The notes: generated by a model not told the origin, from the sequence alone. A DNA stretch of 64,000 nt from Microbacterium sp. LWH13-1.2 (GCF_038397735.1 NZ_CP151635.1:2170001-2234000), one strand, 5' to 3'. Positions 29,058-39,257 are shown, counted from the first letter of the stretch. Translations and numbers: made by a program.

Positions 29058-30062
29058 CTACTTCTTCGCGTTGCGGATCGACGAGACCTGGTAGAGCGCG
29101 ACGGACGTCGCGATGCCGGCGTTGAGCGACTCGGTCACGGCCGAGATCGGGATCGAGACGATCTGGTCGCACGTCTCGGCGACCAGACGCGACAGGCCCT
29201 TGCCCTCGGAGCCCGTGACGATCACGACGGGGCGATCGGCGAGCTGGAGTTCGGGCAGCAGCACGTCGCCGTCGCCGTCGAGGCCGAGCACGAAGACGCC
29301 CTGTTTCTTGAACTCCTTGAGCTGCGTGGTCAGGTTCGTCGCGAGAGCGACGGGCACGCGCGCGGCGGCACCGGCGCTGGTCTTCCACGCCGCCGAGTTC
29401 ACACCCGCCGAACGGCGCTGCGGCAGGATGATGCCGTGGCCGCCGAACGCGCCGGTCGAACGGATGATCGCGCCGAGGTTGCGGGGATCCGTGATGCCGT
29501 CGAGGGCGACGAACAGCGGAACCTCGCCCTTGTCGATGACGGCTTCGAGCAGGTCCTGCGGGTGCGCGTACTCGTACGGCGGCACCTTGACGGCGACGCC
29601 CTGGTGCACGCCGTCGAAGCCGGCCATGCGGTCGAGCTCCTGACGTGTCACCTCGAGAACCGGGATGCCGCGGTTCGTGGCGATCGACAGCATCTCCTTG
29701 ACGCGGTCGTCCATCTCGACGCGCTGCGCGATGTAGAACGCCGACGCAGGGATCTTCGCGCGCAGGGCCTCGAGCACCGAGTTGCGGCCGGTGACGACCT
29801 CGACCTCGGTGGTGTTGTCCTTCGAGCGTGCCGAGCGGTTCGGGTTGCCGCCGGACGTCTGACGCTGCCCCGGCTTGCCCTTTCCGCCCGATGCCGCGTA
29901 GCGCTCGGCCGCGGCCTTGCGCTTGCCGGCGGGGTGCCAGGCGCGATCTTCCGCCTTCGGCGTCGGTCCGCGGCCTTCGAGCGAGCTGCGGCCCTTGCCG
30001 CCGGAGCCCTTGGTGGGACCCTTCTTGCCCTTGCCTGCCGAGGGATTGCCCTGCTTAGCCAT
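29058..30062 (-). CDS. rlmB: 23S rRNA (guanosine-2'-O)-methyltransferase RlmB
   Basis: The 334-residue SPOUT methyltransferase modifies G2251 of 23S rRNA in the family. Motifs are ALDGITDPRNLGAIIR, VIVTGSEGKGLSRLV and IPISAVTESLNAGIATSVALY (knot with SAM site). A basic, Gly/Lys-rich extension of about 90 residues precedes the TrmH core. Its start lies inside the last codons of cysS (8-nt overlap), so the two are co-translated as in many actinobacteria. Confidence 0.94.
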   Translation of the reverse strand: MAKQGNPSAGKGKKGPTKGSGGKGRSSLEGRGPTPKAEDRAWHPAGKRKAAAERYAASGGKGKPGQRQTSGGNPNRSARSKDNTTEVEVVTGRNSVLEALRAKIPASAFYIAQRVEMDDRVKEMLSIATNRGIPVLEVTRQELDRMAGFDGVHQGVAVKVPPYEYAHPQDLLEAVIDKGEVPLFVALDGITDPRNLGAIIRSTGAFGGHGIILPQRRSAGVNSAAWKTSAGAAARVPVALATNLTTQLKEFKKQGVFVLGLDGDGDVLLPELQLADRPVVIVTGSEGKGLSRLVAETCDQIVSIPISAVTESLNAGIATSVALYQVSSIRNAKK

Positions 30063-31458
30063 CGATACTCCAATGAGTTCCGGCCGGAGAGTCCTCCAGC
30101 GTGATTCCTGCCGCGGCGATCGCATCACGGATGCGATCGGCCGCCGCCCAGTCCTTGTCAGCGCGCGCCTGCGCACGCTGGGTGATCATCGTCTGCACGA
30201 GCGCGTCGAGGGCGGATGCCGTGGCATCTCCGCCCTGCACGCCGCCGACGAGGTCGAATCCGAGCACGTCGAGCATCGCGAGCACCTCGTGCCTCGCCGT
30301 CGCCGCTGCGTCGGTGTCGCCGGCATCGAGCGCCGCATTCCCTGCGCGCACGGTGTCGTGCACGACGCCGAGGGCCTGCGGGATGCCGAGGTCGTCATCC
30401 ATCGCCGCGCCGAAGGCATCGGGCAGCGGGGTCGGCTCCGCCCACCCGAACGTCTTCGGGAGAGTGCGCTCCGCGCGCTCCACGAAAGTCCGGATGCGGC
30501 CGAGCGCGGCCTCCGCCTCGGCCCACGACGACTCCGTCAGGTCGAGGCTCGAGCGGTAGTGCGCGGCGGCCAGTGCATAGCGGACCACGAGCGGATCGTG
30601 CTCTTCCAGCACATCGCTCGCGAGCGTGAAGTTGCCGAGGGACTTCGACATCTTCTGCCCGCCCACGGTCACGAGGCCGTTGTGCACCCAGTACCGCGCG
30701 AAGCCGTCGCCGGCCGCAGTCGACTGGGCGAGCTCGTTCTCGTGATGCGGGAAGCGCAGGTCGAGGCCGCCGCCGTGGATGTCGAACTCCGCGCCGAGGT
30801 ACCGCTTCGACATCGCCGAGCACTCGATGTGCCAGCCGGGGCGCCCTGAACCCCACGGCGACTGCCATGTGGCATCCGCCTGCTCGTCGCGCTTCGCGCC
30901 CTTCCACAGCGCGAAGTCCTGGGGGTTGCGCTTGCCTCGGGGGTCGGCATCCTCCGCCGCCTCCATGGCATCGACCGACTGGTTCGTGAGCGACCCGTAC
31001 TCCGCCCAGGAGCGCACGTCGAAGTAGACGTCGCCAGAGCCATCGGGTGCCGGGTACGCGTGACCGCGTTCGATGAGGGTCGCGATGATCTCCTGCATCT
31101 GCGGAACGGAGGCGGTCGCGCGGGGCTCGTAGGTCGGCGGAAGGATGCCGACTCCGGCGTATGCCGCTGTGAACTCCTGCTCCATGCGGTACGCCAGCGC
31201 CCACCAGGGCTCGACGTCGGTCGCGTTCGCGAGCACCTTGTCGTCGATGTCGGTGACGTTGCGCACGAAGGTGACGCGCCCGTATCGGTGCGTCAGCCAG
31301 CGGCGCAGGAGGTCGAAGCTCAGAGCCGCGCGGACGTGCCCGATGTGGGGGCCCGACTGCACCGTGGGTCCGCAGACGTACATCGTGATGTTCTCGGAGT
31401 CGAGAGGCACGAAGTCGCGCAGCTGCTGTGCGCGGGTGTCGTAGAGGCGGAGAGTCAC
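30055..31458 (-). CDS. cysS: Cysteinyl-tRNA synthetase
   Basis: CysRS charges tRNA-Cys. The 467-residue class I enzyme has the zinc Cys in MYVCGPTV, the HIGH motif (HIGHVR, about 38-41), GWHIECSAMS and KMSKS (QKMSKSLGNF, about 270). It starts with GTG; TAAGCT (complement of 31465-31470) lies 6 nt upstream and no ribosome site is visible, so the message is probably leaderless. The gene overlaps rlmB. It is unrelated to the mycothiol ligase MshC, which lacks the long C-terminal part. Confidence 0.96.
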   Translation of the reverse strand: MTLRLYDTRAQQLRDFVPLDSENITMYVCGPTVQSGPHIGHVRAALSFDLLRRWLTHRYGRVTFVRNVTDIDDKVLANATDVEPWWALAYRMEQEFTAAYAGVGILPPTYEPRATASVPQMQEIIATLIERGHAYPAPDGSGDVYFDVRSWAEYGSLTNQSVDAMEAAEDADPRGKRNPQDFALWKGAKRDEQADATWQSPWGSGRPGWHIECSAMSKRYLGAEFDIHGGGLDLRFPHHENELAQSTAAGDGFARYWVHNGLVTVGGQKMSKSLGNFTLASDVLEEHDPLVVRYALAAAHYRSSLDLTESSWAEAEAALGRIRTFVERAERTLPKTFGWAEPTPLPDAFGAAMDDDLGIPQALGVVHDTVRAGNAALDAGDTDAAATARHEVLAMLDVLGFDLVGGVQGGDATASALDALVQTMITQRAQARADKDWAAADRIRDAIAAAGITLEDSPAGTHWSIDG

Positions 31459-31534
31459 CGCACAAGCTTACCGGGCCGCCGATTCCGAAGACTGGGTGCG
31501 GTTTCGGGCGCGCTCCGAGTCGGACTCGCGTGGT

Positions 31535-32125
31535 TCAGTCGACGGGGAAGACCTGCCCGGTCTGCACCCCGAGCACGCTCTTCGCGTATGCCTGTCCGAC
31601 TCGATGCGACGACACGGGCACGAAACCGGGGAAGGACGAGTGATACGAGGGCGCGTCCGCCAGCACGGAGGGGCTCACGGCGTTGATGCGGATGCCGCGA
31701 GGCAGCTCGGTGGCGGCGGCGAGCACGAACGACTCGACGGCGCCGTTGACGAGCGACGCGGCGGCACCGGTGGCGATGGGCTCGCGCGCGAGGATGCCGG
31801 AGGTGAGGGTGATCGAGCCGCCGTCGCGCACGTACGGCGTGCCGATGCGCACGACGTCGAGCTGTGACAGCACCTTGCCGCGGAACGCCGACTCGTAGTC
31901 TCCGCGGCCGAGCTCGCCGAGCGGGCGGAACGGCACCTCGCCGACCGCGACGATCACGGCGTCGACCTGCCCGACGGAGGCGAAGAGGCGCTCGACGGAC
32001 GCTGAGTCGGTGACGTCGACCGACGGTTCGCTGCTGCGCGACGCCGCGACGACCTCGTGTCCCGTCAGGGCGTCGACGGCCGTGCGACCCACCTGTCCGG
32101 TGGCTCCGATGATCAGGACCTTCAT
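31535..32125 (-). CDS. Atypical short-chain dehydrogenase without the Tyr-Lys pair
   Basis: The 196-residue protein has the SDR cofactor loop (IIGATGQVGRTAV) and a structural TSGILAREP strand, but the catalytic YxxxK is absent: the segment after it reads ATGAAASLVNGAVE. The motif NAVSPSV is retained. This matches the small Lin1944-like SDR group, which binds cofactor but has no proven reaction. GGAGG is the ribosome site. Confidence 0.88.
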   Translation of the reverse strand: MKVLIIGATGQVGRTAVDALTGHEVVAASRSSEPSVDVTDSASVERLFASVGQVDAVIVAVGEVPFRPLGELGRGDYESAFRGKVLSQLDVVRIGTPYVRDGGSITLTSGILAREPIATGAAASLVNGAVESFVLAAATELPRGIRINAVSPSVLADAPSYHSSFPGFVPVSSHRVGQAYAKSVLGVQTGQVFPVD

Positions 32126-32219
32126 GATGCCTCCTCCTCTTCGTCGCGCGAAGACCGCACGACGCTCTCCGACAACGAGCGTGGATGCCGGCGCATTCCC
32201 GTGCTCGCGATGCACCGCG

Positions 32220-33431
32220 TCAGCGCGGGTACACCATCGCGACCGCGGTGACGGCGATCCCCTCACCGCGTCCGGGGAACCCGAGTCCGTCCGTGGTCGT
32301 CGCAGTGACCGTCACGGGCGCCCCGCCCAGCGCCGCCGACAGCGCACGCTCGGCCTCCGCTCGGCGGGCGCTGAACCGAGGACGATTGCCCTGGAACTGC
32401 GCAGAGACGTTCCCGATCGCGAATCCCGCCTCCTCCAGCAGCTCTCTGGTGCGCGCGAGGAAGACCGCGGCGTGCGCGCCGGCGTACTCAGCGTGGGCTG
32501 TTCCGAAGTGCTCGCCGATATCGCCGAGGCCCGCGGCACCCAGCAGGGCATCCACGATCGCGTGCGCTACGGCGTCGCCGTCGGAGTGCCCGGACAGCGC
32601 CGGCTCCCCCGGCCACTCGAGGCCCGCCAGCCACAGATCGCCGTCGCCGCCGAAGGCGTGCACGTCCGTCCCGAGCCCGACTCGAGGTCCGCTCCACGAG
32701 ACCGGGGCAGCGGCGGGAGCCTCTGCCGGAGCCGCGGCGGCTGCGGTGAGCAGGTGACGCGCCCGCTCGAGGTCGGCTGCGGTGGTGATCTTGAATCCGC
32801 GCGCAGACCCTGGGATCTGACGGACATCGTGTCCCGCGGCCGCGTAGAGTGCGGCATCGTCGGTGTACTCGACACCGGACGAGAGCGCGGCCTCGTATGC
32901 GGCCTCGAGCAGCGCGCGCGGGAAGCCCTGCGGCGTCTGCGCCGCGGCGAGCTCCGAGCGGTCGATCGGTCCGACGACAGCGTCGCCGTCGACGCGCTTC
33001 AACGTATCGACGACAGGAAGCGTCGGGAGGATGCCGATCTCACCGTCGATGGCCGTGGCGACCGCGTCGATCACCTCGGGAGGAGTCAGCGCGCGCGCCG
33101 CGTCGTGCACCAGCACGCGCGTGACATCTCCCCAGAGCGCATCGAGGCCGGCCGCCACCGATCGCTGGCGGGTGTCACCACCGGTGACGACTCGGGCCAG
33201 ATCGATCCGGTCACCCGCTGCGGCGCGCAGCTCCGTCTCGGCGTCGCCCTCGAATCCCGAGGGTGCGACGACGATCACCTGGGCGGGGGCTGCGGCGAAG
33301 ACGGCGTCGAGTGCGTGGCGGAGGATCGAATGGCTGTCGATGCCAACGAACGCCTTGGGCGCGCCGGCATCCAGTCGCGTACCGGAGCCGGCGGCGACGA
33401 CGATGATCGCGGTGTCAGGAACGGGAAGCAT
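32220..33431 (-). CDS. ispDF: Bifunctional IspD-IspF isoprenoid enzyme
   Basis: This 403-residue fusion catalyses two steps of the MEP pathway. The N-terminal half is IspD (CDP-ME synthesis: [31 protein letters not shown]). The C-terminal half from about residue 245 is IspF ([10 protein letters not shown] and [12 protein letters not shown] with zinc ligands). An Ala/Pro-rich linker joins them. An upstream in-frame GTG (33437) is a possible alternative start. It lies 74 nt after carD's stop. Confidence 0.95.
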   Translation of the reverse strand: MLPVPDTAIIVVAAGSGTRLDAGAPKAFVGIDSHSILRHALDAVFAAAPAQVIVVAPSGFEGDAETELRAAAGDRIDLARVVTGGDTRQRSVAAGLDALWGDVTRVLVHDAARALTPPEVIDAVATAIDGEIGILPTLPVVDTLKRVDGDAVVGPIDRSELAAAQTPQGFPRALLEAAYEAALSSGVEYTDDAALYAAAGHDVRQIPGSARGFKITTAADLERARHLLTAAAAAPAEAPAAAPVSWSGPRVGLGTDVHAFGGDGDLWLAGLEWPGEPALSGHSDGDAVAHAIVDALLGAAGLGDIGEHFGTAHAEYAGAHAAVFLARTRELLEEAGFAIGNVSAQFQGNRPRFSARRAEAERALSAALGGAPVTVTATTTDGLGFPGRGEGIAVTAVAMVYPR

Positions 33432-33462
33432 GCTCACCCGGTTCACGTTACCGGCGCGCACG

Positions 33463-33490
33463 AAAAAAGGCGGATGCCGAAGCATCCGCC
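33463..33490 (-). terminator. Terminator of carD
   Basis: A 9-bp inverted repeat (33469-33477 with 33482-33490) with a 4-nt loop is followed by six T on the minus strand, right after the carD stop. Confidence 0.92.
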
Positions 33491-33504
33491 TTGTCTCGAT
33501 CAGC

Positions 33505-33987
33505 TCAGGACGCGAGGACTTCGTCGAGCAGCGCGCTCGCCTTGTCTTCGTCGGTCTTCTCTGCGAGAGCCAGCTCGGAGATGAGGATCTGACGTGCCTT
33601 CGCCAGCATCCGCTTCTCACCGGCCGACAGACCGCGGTCCTGATCACGACGCCACAGGTCGCGCACGACCTCGCTCACCTTGATCACGTCGCCGGAGGCG
33701 AGCTTCTCGAGGTTCGCCTTGTAACGGCGCGACCAGTTCGTGGGCTCTTCGGTGAACGGAGCGCGGAGCACCTCGAACACATGGTCGAGCCCCTCACGGC
33801 CGATCACGTCGCGGACCCCGACAAGATCGACGTTCTCCGCGGGCACCTCGATGATGAGGTCTCCCTGCGTGACGTTGAGCTTCAGGTATTTCTTCGCCTC
33901 ACCCTTGATGACGCGCTCCTTGACCTCGATGATGGTCGCAGCGCCATGGTGCGGATAGACGACAGTTTCGCCAACCTCAAAAAGCAT
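33505..33987 (-). CDS. carD: CarD family RNA polymerase-binding regulator
   Basis: CarD stabilises open complexes at rRNA and other promoters. The 160-residue protein has the N-terminal RNAP-interaction domain ([15 protein letters not shown]) and the C-terminal DNA-binding helices with the Trp in [17 protein letters not shown] and [19 protein letters not shown] ribosome site (AGGACAAG) precedes ATG. TATCCT upstream on the minus strand is a likely -10. ispDF lies downstream, separated by a terminator, as in many actinobacteria. Confidence 0.95.
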   Translation of the reverse strand: MLFEVGETVVYPHHGAATIIEVKERVIKGEAKKYLKLNVTQGDLIIEVPAENVDLVGVRDVIGREGLDHVFEVLRAPFTEEPTNWSRRYKANLEKLASGDVIKVSEVVRDLWRRDQDRGLSAGEKRMLAKARQILISELALAEKTDEDKASALLDEVLAS

Positions 33988-34123
33988 AAAAACTTGTCCT
34001 TTCGGCAACCTCAAGGATACCACAGCAGACATGCGCTAAGGTTCGCGCCCCCACGTCCTCGGGCGCACCCTCGCTTGCGCATAGAATGGGATGCGGATAT
34101 CCCGTCGGACCTCAGGAGGACCC

Positions 34124-34651
34124 GTGAAATCGCGCCTTGTCGCGTCTGCCGCCATCAGCGCCCTCGTTCTTCTCGGCGCGACGGGCTGCACGTTCATCAC
34201 GCCACAGTCGACCAAGATCGAGTACTCGGGCTCGGACGGCGTCAACGTCTCCGACTCCGACGGACCGATCGACGTGCGCAACGCCTTCGTCGTCGCGAAC
34301 GAAGACGGCTCGGTGGGCAACTTCATCGGCGCGGTCGTCAACCCGACCACCGAGAAGGCCACGCTCACGATGACCGTCGCGGGCCTCGACCCGTTCACCG
34401 TCACGGTTCCCGCGGGCAAGACCGTCAGCTTCGGCGCCGATGAGGAGCCGCTGCGCATCGACGGCCTCGACACGAAGCCCGGCGCCACGATCGAGATCCA
34501 CTTCCAGTCCGGAGACGGCGCAGGCACCAAGACCGAGGTCCCCGTGCTCGACGGCTCTCTGCCGTACTACGCCGATCTCGTGCCCGCCGCGGAAGAGCCC
34601 ACGCCGACGCCGGTCCCGACCGATACGGCGGCACCGGCTCCGCAGGAGTGA
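34124..34651 (+). CDS. Probable lipoprotein, function unknown
   Basis: A 175-residue exported protein with a signal peptide ending LLGATGC; the Cys would be lipidated. The mature part is β-rich (VVNPTTEKATLTMTVAGLDPF) and the end is Pro/Thr-rich. I do not recognise a characterised family. It starts with GTG after AGGAGGA. It stands alone between carD and the RegX3 system. Confidence 0.82.
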   Translation: MKSRLVASAAISALVLLGATGCTFITPQSTKIEYSGSDGVNVSDSDGPIDVRNAFVVANEDGSVGNFIGAVVNPTTEKATLTMTVAGLDPFTVTVPAGKTVSFGADEEPLRIDGLDTKPGATIEIHFQSGDGAGTKTEVPVLDGSLPYYADLVPAAEEPTPTPVPTDTAAPAPQE

Positions 34652-34668
34652 TCCGCACCACGATGTGA

Positions 34669-34708
34669 CAGAAGAGGCCGGCACCCCGAGGGGTTCCGGC
34701 CTCTTCTG
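34669..34708. terminator. Bidirectional terminator lipoprotein / regX3
   Basis: A perfect 13-bp outer inverted repeat (34669-34681 with 34696-34708) with extra inner pairing lies between two convergent genes. Confidence 0.85.
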
Positions 34709-34731
34709 CAGTCCGGGCGACGCGTGCGGGC

Positions 34732-35415
34732 TCAGCCCTCGAAGCGGTAGCCCAGTCCGCGAACGGTGACGAGCATGACGGGCTCCCCCGGGTTCTCCTC
34801 GATGCGGGAGCGGATGCGCTTGATGTGCACGTCGAGCGTCTTGGTGTCGCCGAAGTAGTCGCTGCCCCAGACGCGGTCGATGAGCTGCCCACGGGTGAGC
34901 ACGCGACCGGAGTTGCGCATCAGCACCTCGAGGAGCTCGAATTCCTTCAGCGGCATGTTGATCTGCTGGCCGGCGACCGACACGGTGTGCCGGTCGATGT
35001 CGAGCGAGACGCGTCCGCCGTCGAGCACCCGCTCGTCGAGCTCGTTCTCGGCCTGCACCACGCGGCGCAGCACCGCCCGCATGCGGGCGAGCAGCTCACG
35101 CGACGAATAGGGCTTGGTGACGTAGTCGTCGGCGCCGAGCTCGAGCCCGACGACGATGTCCACCTCCGAGTCCTTGGCCGTGACCATGATGATCGGCACG
35201 GCTGAGGTGGAGCGGATCTGCCGGCACACCTCGGTGCCCGGCATCCCCGGCAGCATGAGATCGAGGAGCACGACGTCGGCGCCGCGCTCACGGAATGCGG
35301 TCAGAGCGCCGGGGCCGTCCTCGGCGATCTCGACCTCGTACCCCTCGCGTCGCAGCAGATACGCAAGAGGGTCGGCGAGATCGGGCTCGTCTTCGACGAG
35401 AAGGATGCGGGTCAT
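34732..35415 (-). CDS. regX3: Response regulator RegX3
   Basis: The 227-residue OmpR-type regulator has receiver (VEDEP acidic pair, LLDLMLPGMPG with phosphoacceptor Asp, VTKPYSSRELLAR) and winged helix (LKEFELLEVLMRNSGRVLT, WGSDYFGDTKTLDVHIKRIR). It is the phosphate-starvation regulator of actinobacteria. Its start overlaps the senX3 stop by 4 nt. phoU lies divergent at the other end of senX3, matching the mycobacterial senX3-regX3/phoY arrangement in function. Confidence 0.94.
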   Translation of the reverse strand: MTRILLVEDEPDLADPLAYLLRREGYEVEIAEDGPGALTAFRERGADVVLLDLMLPGMPGTEVCRQIRSTSAVPIIMVTAKDSEVDIVVGLELGADDYVTKPYSSRELLARMRAVLRRVVQAENELDERVLDGGRVSLDIDRHTVSVAGQQINMPLKEFELLEVLMRNSGRVLTRGQLIDRVWGSDYFGDTKTLDVHIKRIRSRIEENPGEPVMLVTVRGLGYRFEG

Positions 35416-36629
35416 GCGTTCTCTCCGTTTCGGACGCGAGTCGCGGCCTTCGCCGCCTTGCGCTCGCGCTTCTTCTTGTTCTTCTTGTCCGTGTCGATCC
35501 TCGGGGGAGCATCGATCCTCGGGAGCCTGATGGTGAAAGTCGATCCGCGTCCGGGGCGCGACCAGAGCCGCACCTCGCCGCCGTGCCTCTGCGTCGCGTG
35601 CTTGACGATCGAGAGACCGAGGCCCGTGCCGCCCGTGCGACGCGATCGAGCCTCATCTGCGCGGTAGAAGCGCTCGAAGATGCGCTCGCGGTCGCCCTCC
35701 GCTATCCCGATGCCCTGATCGGAGACGGCGATCTCGACGACGCCTTCGTCTGCCTTCACACCGATGCCGACCCGGGAGCCCTTCGGCGAATACGCGATCG
35801 CGTTGGCGATGAGGTTGCCGAACGCCTCGATCAGGATCTGCGAGTCGCCACGCACCCACACTCCCCTGTCGCCGCCGCGCGCGATCTCGACTCCCGCCGA
35901 GTCCGCCTGCACGACGTGCGCCTCGAGCGCTGTGGCGAGCACTTCGTCGATCGCGACGGGTCGCACATCAGACAGCGCGTCCTCGGCCTGCAGCCTCGAC
36001 AGGCTCATGATGCGACCGGTGAGCTGACCGAGACGCGCGGCCTCCGCCGAGATCCTGGTGGCGAAGTGACGCACCTGCGCGGGGTCGTCCGCCGCCGACT
36101 CGATGGCCTCGGCGAGCAGCGTGACCGCACCGACCGGCGTCTTCAGCTCATGGCTGGTGTTCGCCACGAAGTCGCGGCGCATCTGGTCCAGGCGCTCCTG
36201 CTCGGTCACGTCGCGGATGATCAGCAGTGTCATCCGCGGGCTGATCACGCTCGCGCGGGCCGAGACCAGACGCGGGTCGAGGCTGAGGCCACCGCGCGTC
36301 AGTCGCATGGACTCGGAGGCCGAGCCGCCCTCGTTCCGACCGCCGCGCACCAGCTGACGCAGCTCGGGGTTCTCGAGCGGAGCGCCGACCTCGATTCCGA
36401 AGCGCGTCGCCGCTTTCGACACCGCGAGCACGAGTCCGGACGAATCGACCACACAGGCCGCGTCGTCCATGCTGCCGAGCACCGCGGTGACCCCCTCCGG
36501 CACCGAGAGCGATGTCTCCTCGGCGACCCTCGCCCGTGCGCGGTACGCCCATGCCACGAGGAGGGAGAGGCCGACGCCGATCACGAGGCCGACGGCCAAC
36601 GCGAGCAGCGCGATCTGCGGCAAGGTCAT
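35412..36629 (-). CDS. senX3: Sensor histidine kinase SenX3
   Basis: The 405-residue kinase has one N-terminal membrane segment (about 3-22), a PAS-like domain, then SHELKTPVGAV with the phosphoacceptor His near 160, GNLIANAIAYSPKG (N box), DQGIGI, IFERFYRAD and GTGLGLSI. The end is Lys/Arg-rich. I start at MTLPQIAL (GGGGG upstream); the frame is open further upstream. In the family, SenX3 senses phosphate through the Pst system and PhoU and phosphorylates RegX3. Confidence 0.93.
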   Translation of the reverse strand: MTLPQIALLALAVGLVIGVGLSLLVAWAYRARARVAEETSLSVPEGVTAVLGSMDDAACVVDSSGLVLAVSKAATRFGIEVGAPLENPELRQLVRGGRNEGGSASESMRLTRGGLSLDPRLVSARASVISPRMTLLIIRDVTEQERLDQMRRDFVANTSHELKTPVGAVTLLAEAIESAADDPAQVRHFATRISAEAARLGQLTGRIMSLSRLQAEDALSDVRPVAIDEVLATALEAHVVQADSAGVEIARGGDRGVWVRGDSQILIEAFGNLIANAIAYSPKGSRVGIGVKADEGVVEIAVSDQGIGIAEGDRERIFERFYRADEARSRRTGGTGLGLSIVKHATQRHGGEVRLWSRPGRGSTFTIRLPRIDAPPRIDTDKKNKKKRERKAAKAATRVRNGENA

Positions 36630-36647
36630 ACCCCCAGCGTAGAGTGC

Positions 36648-36703
36648 GTTCACCCGCGTATCGGCGGGTTCACCCGCGCCGGCGGCAAGGCGAGAAGTAC
36701 TAT
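36648..36703 (+). promoter_or_regulatory. PHO-box-like repeats and phoU promoter
   Basis: Two identical GTTCACCCGCG elements (36648-36658 and 36668-36678) lie 20 bp apart in the senX3-phoU intergenic region. A strong -10 (TACTAT, 36698-36703) lies 19 bp after the second copy, which thus covers the -35 position. GTTCACC is the PHO-box core in Streptomyces. Confidence 0.65.
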
Positions 36704-36850
36704 TCACGTGCTGGGCACCGTTCGTTAACCTTCGGAGCAGACAATCGCTTTCGGGCCTGTGCGGGAGCGCTGAGCTCTCCTCTCGCGCGAACGGCCCGGC
36801 CGTCTCGCGTTGACACCACAGCCGAGACCCGAACGAAAGGTTGCGCCGAC

Positions 36851-37549
36851 ATGCGCGAAGTCTTCCATCAGTCCCTCGAGGACCTGCAGTCCCAGCTCGT
36901 GGAGATCGCCGACCTCGTCACGGTCTCCATCGACAAGGCGACCCGCTCGTTCGCGACCAGCGATGTCGAGCTCGCCGAAGAGGTCATCGCCGACGACGCC
37001 AAGATCGACGCGCTGGCCGTGGCCCTCGATGAGCAGGCCATCGAGATCCTCGCCCGTCAGCAGCCGGTCGCGCGCGACCTGCGTGTCGTCGTCACGGCTC
37101 TGCGCGTCAGCGCCTCGCTCGAGCGCATGGGCGACATGTCCGAGCACATCGCCCAGCTCGCGCGCCTGCGCTTCCCCGAGCGCGCGATCCCGAAGGGCCT
37201 CAAGGGCACCTTCACGAAGATGGGCGAGCTGGACGTCGAGATCTCGCGCACGCTGTCCGAGCTGCTGCGGACGCAGGACCTGAAGCTGGCGGACACCATC
37301 CGCAACACCGATGACGACATCGACGAGCTGCACGCCAGCGTCTTCGAGAAAGTCCTCAGCGACAACTGGAAGGGTGAGGCCACCGCAACCGTCGATGCCA
37401 CGCTCGCCAGTCGCTACCACGAGCGCTTCGCCGACCACGCGGTCGCCGTCGCGAAGAAGGTCATCTACCTGGCGACCGGCGACTGGCGCATCGAAGAAGA
37501 GGACATCGCGCTCGCGATCGAGCAGCAGCAGGAGCTCGGCCACGCCTGA
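36851..37549 (+). CDS. phoU: Phosphate signalling protein PhoU
   Basis: PhoU links phosphate transporter state to the sensor kinase and dampens the starvation response. The 232-residue all-helical protein has two PhoU repeats with metal-binding motifs (ERMGDMSEHI and ERFADHAVAVAKK). The ATG follows a GAAAGG ribosome site. It is divergent from senX3, and the intergenic repeats suggest RegX3 control of both. Confidence 0.95.
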   Translation: MREVFHQSLEDLQSQLVEIADLVTVSIDKATRSFATSDVELAEEVIADDAKIDALAVALDEQAIEILARQQPVARDLRVVVTALRVSASLERMGDMSEHIAQLARLRFPERAIPKGLKGTFTKMGELDVEISRTLSELLRTQDLKLADTIRNTDDDIDELHASVFEKVLSDNWKGEATATVDATLASRYHERFADHAVAVAKKVIYLATGDWRIEEEDIALAIEQQQELGHA

Positions 37550-37564
37550 GGCACACGAGACCCA

Positions 37565-37603
37565 CGAAAGGGGGCGGATGCTGACAGCATCCGCCCCCTT
37601 TCG
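37565..37603. terminator. Bidirectional terminator phoU / gpmA
   Basis: A perfect 18-bp inverted repeat (37565-37582 with 37586-37603) with a 3-nt loop lies between convergent genes, with TTTC on both sides. Confidence 0.9.
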
Positions 37604-37612
37604 TCTGCGGTG

Positions 37613-38362
37613 TTACTTCTTTCCCTGCGCGGCGACCGCTGCGGCACCGGCGGCGGCGGCCTCGGGGTCGAGGTAGCGGCCGGGGCCCGTGGGGACGTTG
37701 TTCTCATCGAGCTCGTACACCAGCGGGATGCCGGTGGGGATGTTCAGCTCGGCGATGTCGTCGTCGCTGATGCCCTCGAGGTGCTTCACGAGACCGCGGA
37801 GCGAGTTGCCGTGGGCGGTGACGAGGACGGTCTTGCCGGCTTCGAGGTCGGGGACGATCGCGTCGTTCCAGTACGGCAGCAGGCGGTCGATCACGAGCTT
37901 CAGCGACTCGGTGCGCGGCACCTCTCCGTCGATGTCGGCGTAGCGGACGTCGCCCACCTGGCTGAACTCGCTCTCGTCGTCGAGCAGGGGCGGCGGCACG
38001 TCGAACGAGCGACGCCACAGCTGGAACTGCTCGGGGCCGAACTCCTCGAGGGTCTGCGCCTTGTCCTTACCCTGCAGGGCGCCGTAGTGACGCTCGTTCA
38101 GACGCCACGAACGCGTCACAGGGATCCACAGGCGGTCTGCGGCATCGAGGGCGATGTTGGCGGTCTGGATGGCGCGGCTCAGCAACGAGGTGTGCAGCAC
38201 GTCCGGCAGGATGCCGGCCTCGGCCAGCAGCTCGCCGCCTCGGCGGGCCTCGTTCTTACCCTGCTCGTTCAGGCGGACGTCCACCCAGCCGGTGAAGAGG
38301 TTCAGTTCGTTCCACTCGCTCCGGCCGTGACGGAGAAGGATCAGGGTGCGGTTCGCAGTCAT
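37613..38362 (-). CDS. gpmA: 2,3-bisphosphoglycerate-dependent phosphoglycerate mutase
   Basis: GpmA interconverts 3- and 2-phosphoglycerate in glycolysis. The 249-residue sequence shows [18 protein letters not shown] with the catalytic His, [14 protein letters not shown], and [15 protein letters not shown] with the second His. TAAACT (complement of 38370-38375) lies 7 nt before ATG with no ribosome site, so it is probably leaderless. Confidence 0.96.
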   Translation of the reverse strand: MTANRTLILLRHGRSEWNELNLFTGWVDVRLNEQGKNEARRGGELLAEAGILPDVLHTSLLSRAIQTANIALDAADRLWIPVTRSWRLNERHYGALQGKDKAQTLEEFGPEQFQLWRRSFDVPPPLLDDESEFSQVGDVRYADIDGEVPRTESLKLVIDRLLPYWNDAIVPDLEAGKTVLVTAHGNSLRGLVKHLEGISDDDIAELNIPTGIPLVYELDENNVPTGPGRYLDPEAAAAGAAAVAAQGKK

Positions 38363-38423
38363 GCGCCCCAGTTTATCGGCGCAGGGCGACGCGTCCACGC
38401 CCCGGCCCTGCGAGGATTGACGC

Positions 38424-39248
38424 ATGGCGTCATCTCCTCTCGGTCGGCCGACCCGCGGCACCACCGGGACGAACAGGTTGCGACGCAACGACAGATGGAT
38501 CGCGGCGAGTGCGGCCTTCCGGCGCGCCGCTGATCCGCTGGTCATCGACCTCGGCTACGGGGCGAGCGGGGTGACCGCGTTCGAGCTGGCGACCCGTCTG
38601 CAGCGCGTGCGGGCGGATGCCGAGGTGCATGGCCTCGAGATCGACCCTGTCAGGGTCGCGACGGCGACTCGGCAGCTCGGTGAGGTGCAGGCGGGGAACA
38701 CCTCCTTCTCCCCCGACCTGCGGGTGTCCTTCGCTCGCGGCGGGTTCGAGGTGCCGCTGCCTGCCGGACGTCGCCCCGCGGTGATCCGCGCGATGAACGT
38801 GCTCCGCCAGTACGACGAGGCCGATGTGCCGGGAGCCTGGCGCACGATGGCCGGGCGCCTCGACGCGGACGGTCTGCTCGTCGAAGGCACCTGCGACGAG
38901 ATCGGTCGGGTGTCGAGCTGGATCGACGTCGACCCGGCAGGCGCACCGCAGCGATTGACGATCTCGCTGCGACTGGCCGATCTCGAGCATCCGAGCATCG
39001 TCGCCGAACGGCTGCCGAAGGCGCTGATCCATCGCAACGTCCCCGGCGAACGGGTGCACGCGCTGCTCGTCGACCTCGACCGAGAATGGGACAGAGCCGC
39101 ACCACTGTCGACGTTCGGGGCGACCCAGCGATTCCTCGCGGCCGTCGGAGCATTGCGCGAGCAGGGCTGGCCGGTGCTCGGGGGCAGAAGCCGATGGCGC
39201 CTGGGCGAGCTCACCCTCCCGTGGGAGGCTGTCGCACCGCGTGCGTGA
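38424..39248 (+). CDS. Class I SAM-dependent methyltransferase
   Basis: The 274-residue protein has a SAM-binding loop ([18 protein letters not shown]) and EIDPVRV after the second strand. The rest is typical of a family found beside phoU and gpmA in actinobacteria; the substrate is not known. It is divergent from gpmA. Confidence 0.85.
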   Translation: MASSPLGRPTRGTTGTNRLRRNDRWIAASAAFRRAADPLVIDLGYGASGVTAFELATRLQRVRADAEVHGLEIDPVRVATATRQLGEVQAGNTSFSPDLRVSFARGGFEVPLPAGRRPAVIRAMNVLRQYDEADVPGAWRTMAGRLDADGLLVEGTCDEIGRVSSWIDVDPAGAPQRLTISLRLADLEHPSIVAERLPKALIHRNVPGERVHALLVDLDREWDRAAPLSTFGATQRFLAAVGALREQGWPVLGGRSRWRLGELTLPWEAVAPRA

Positions 39249-39257
39249 TTCGCGCGC

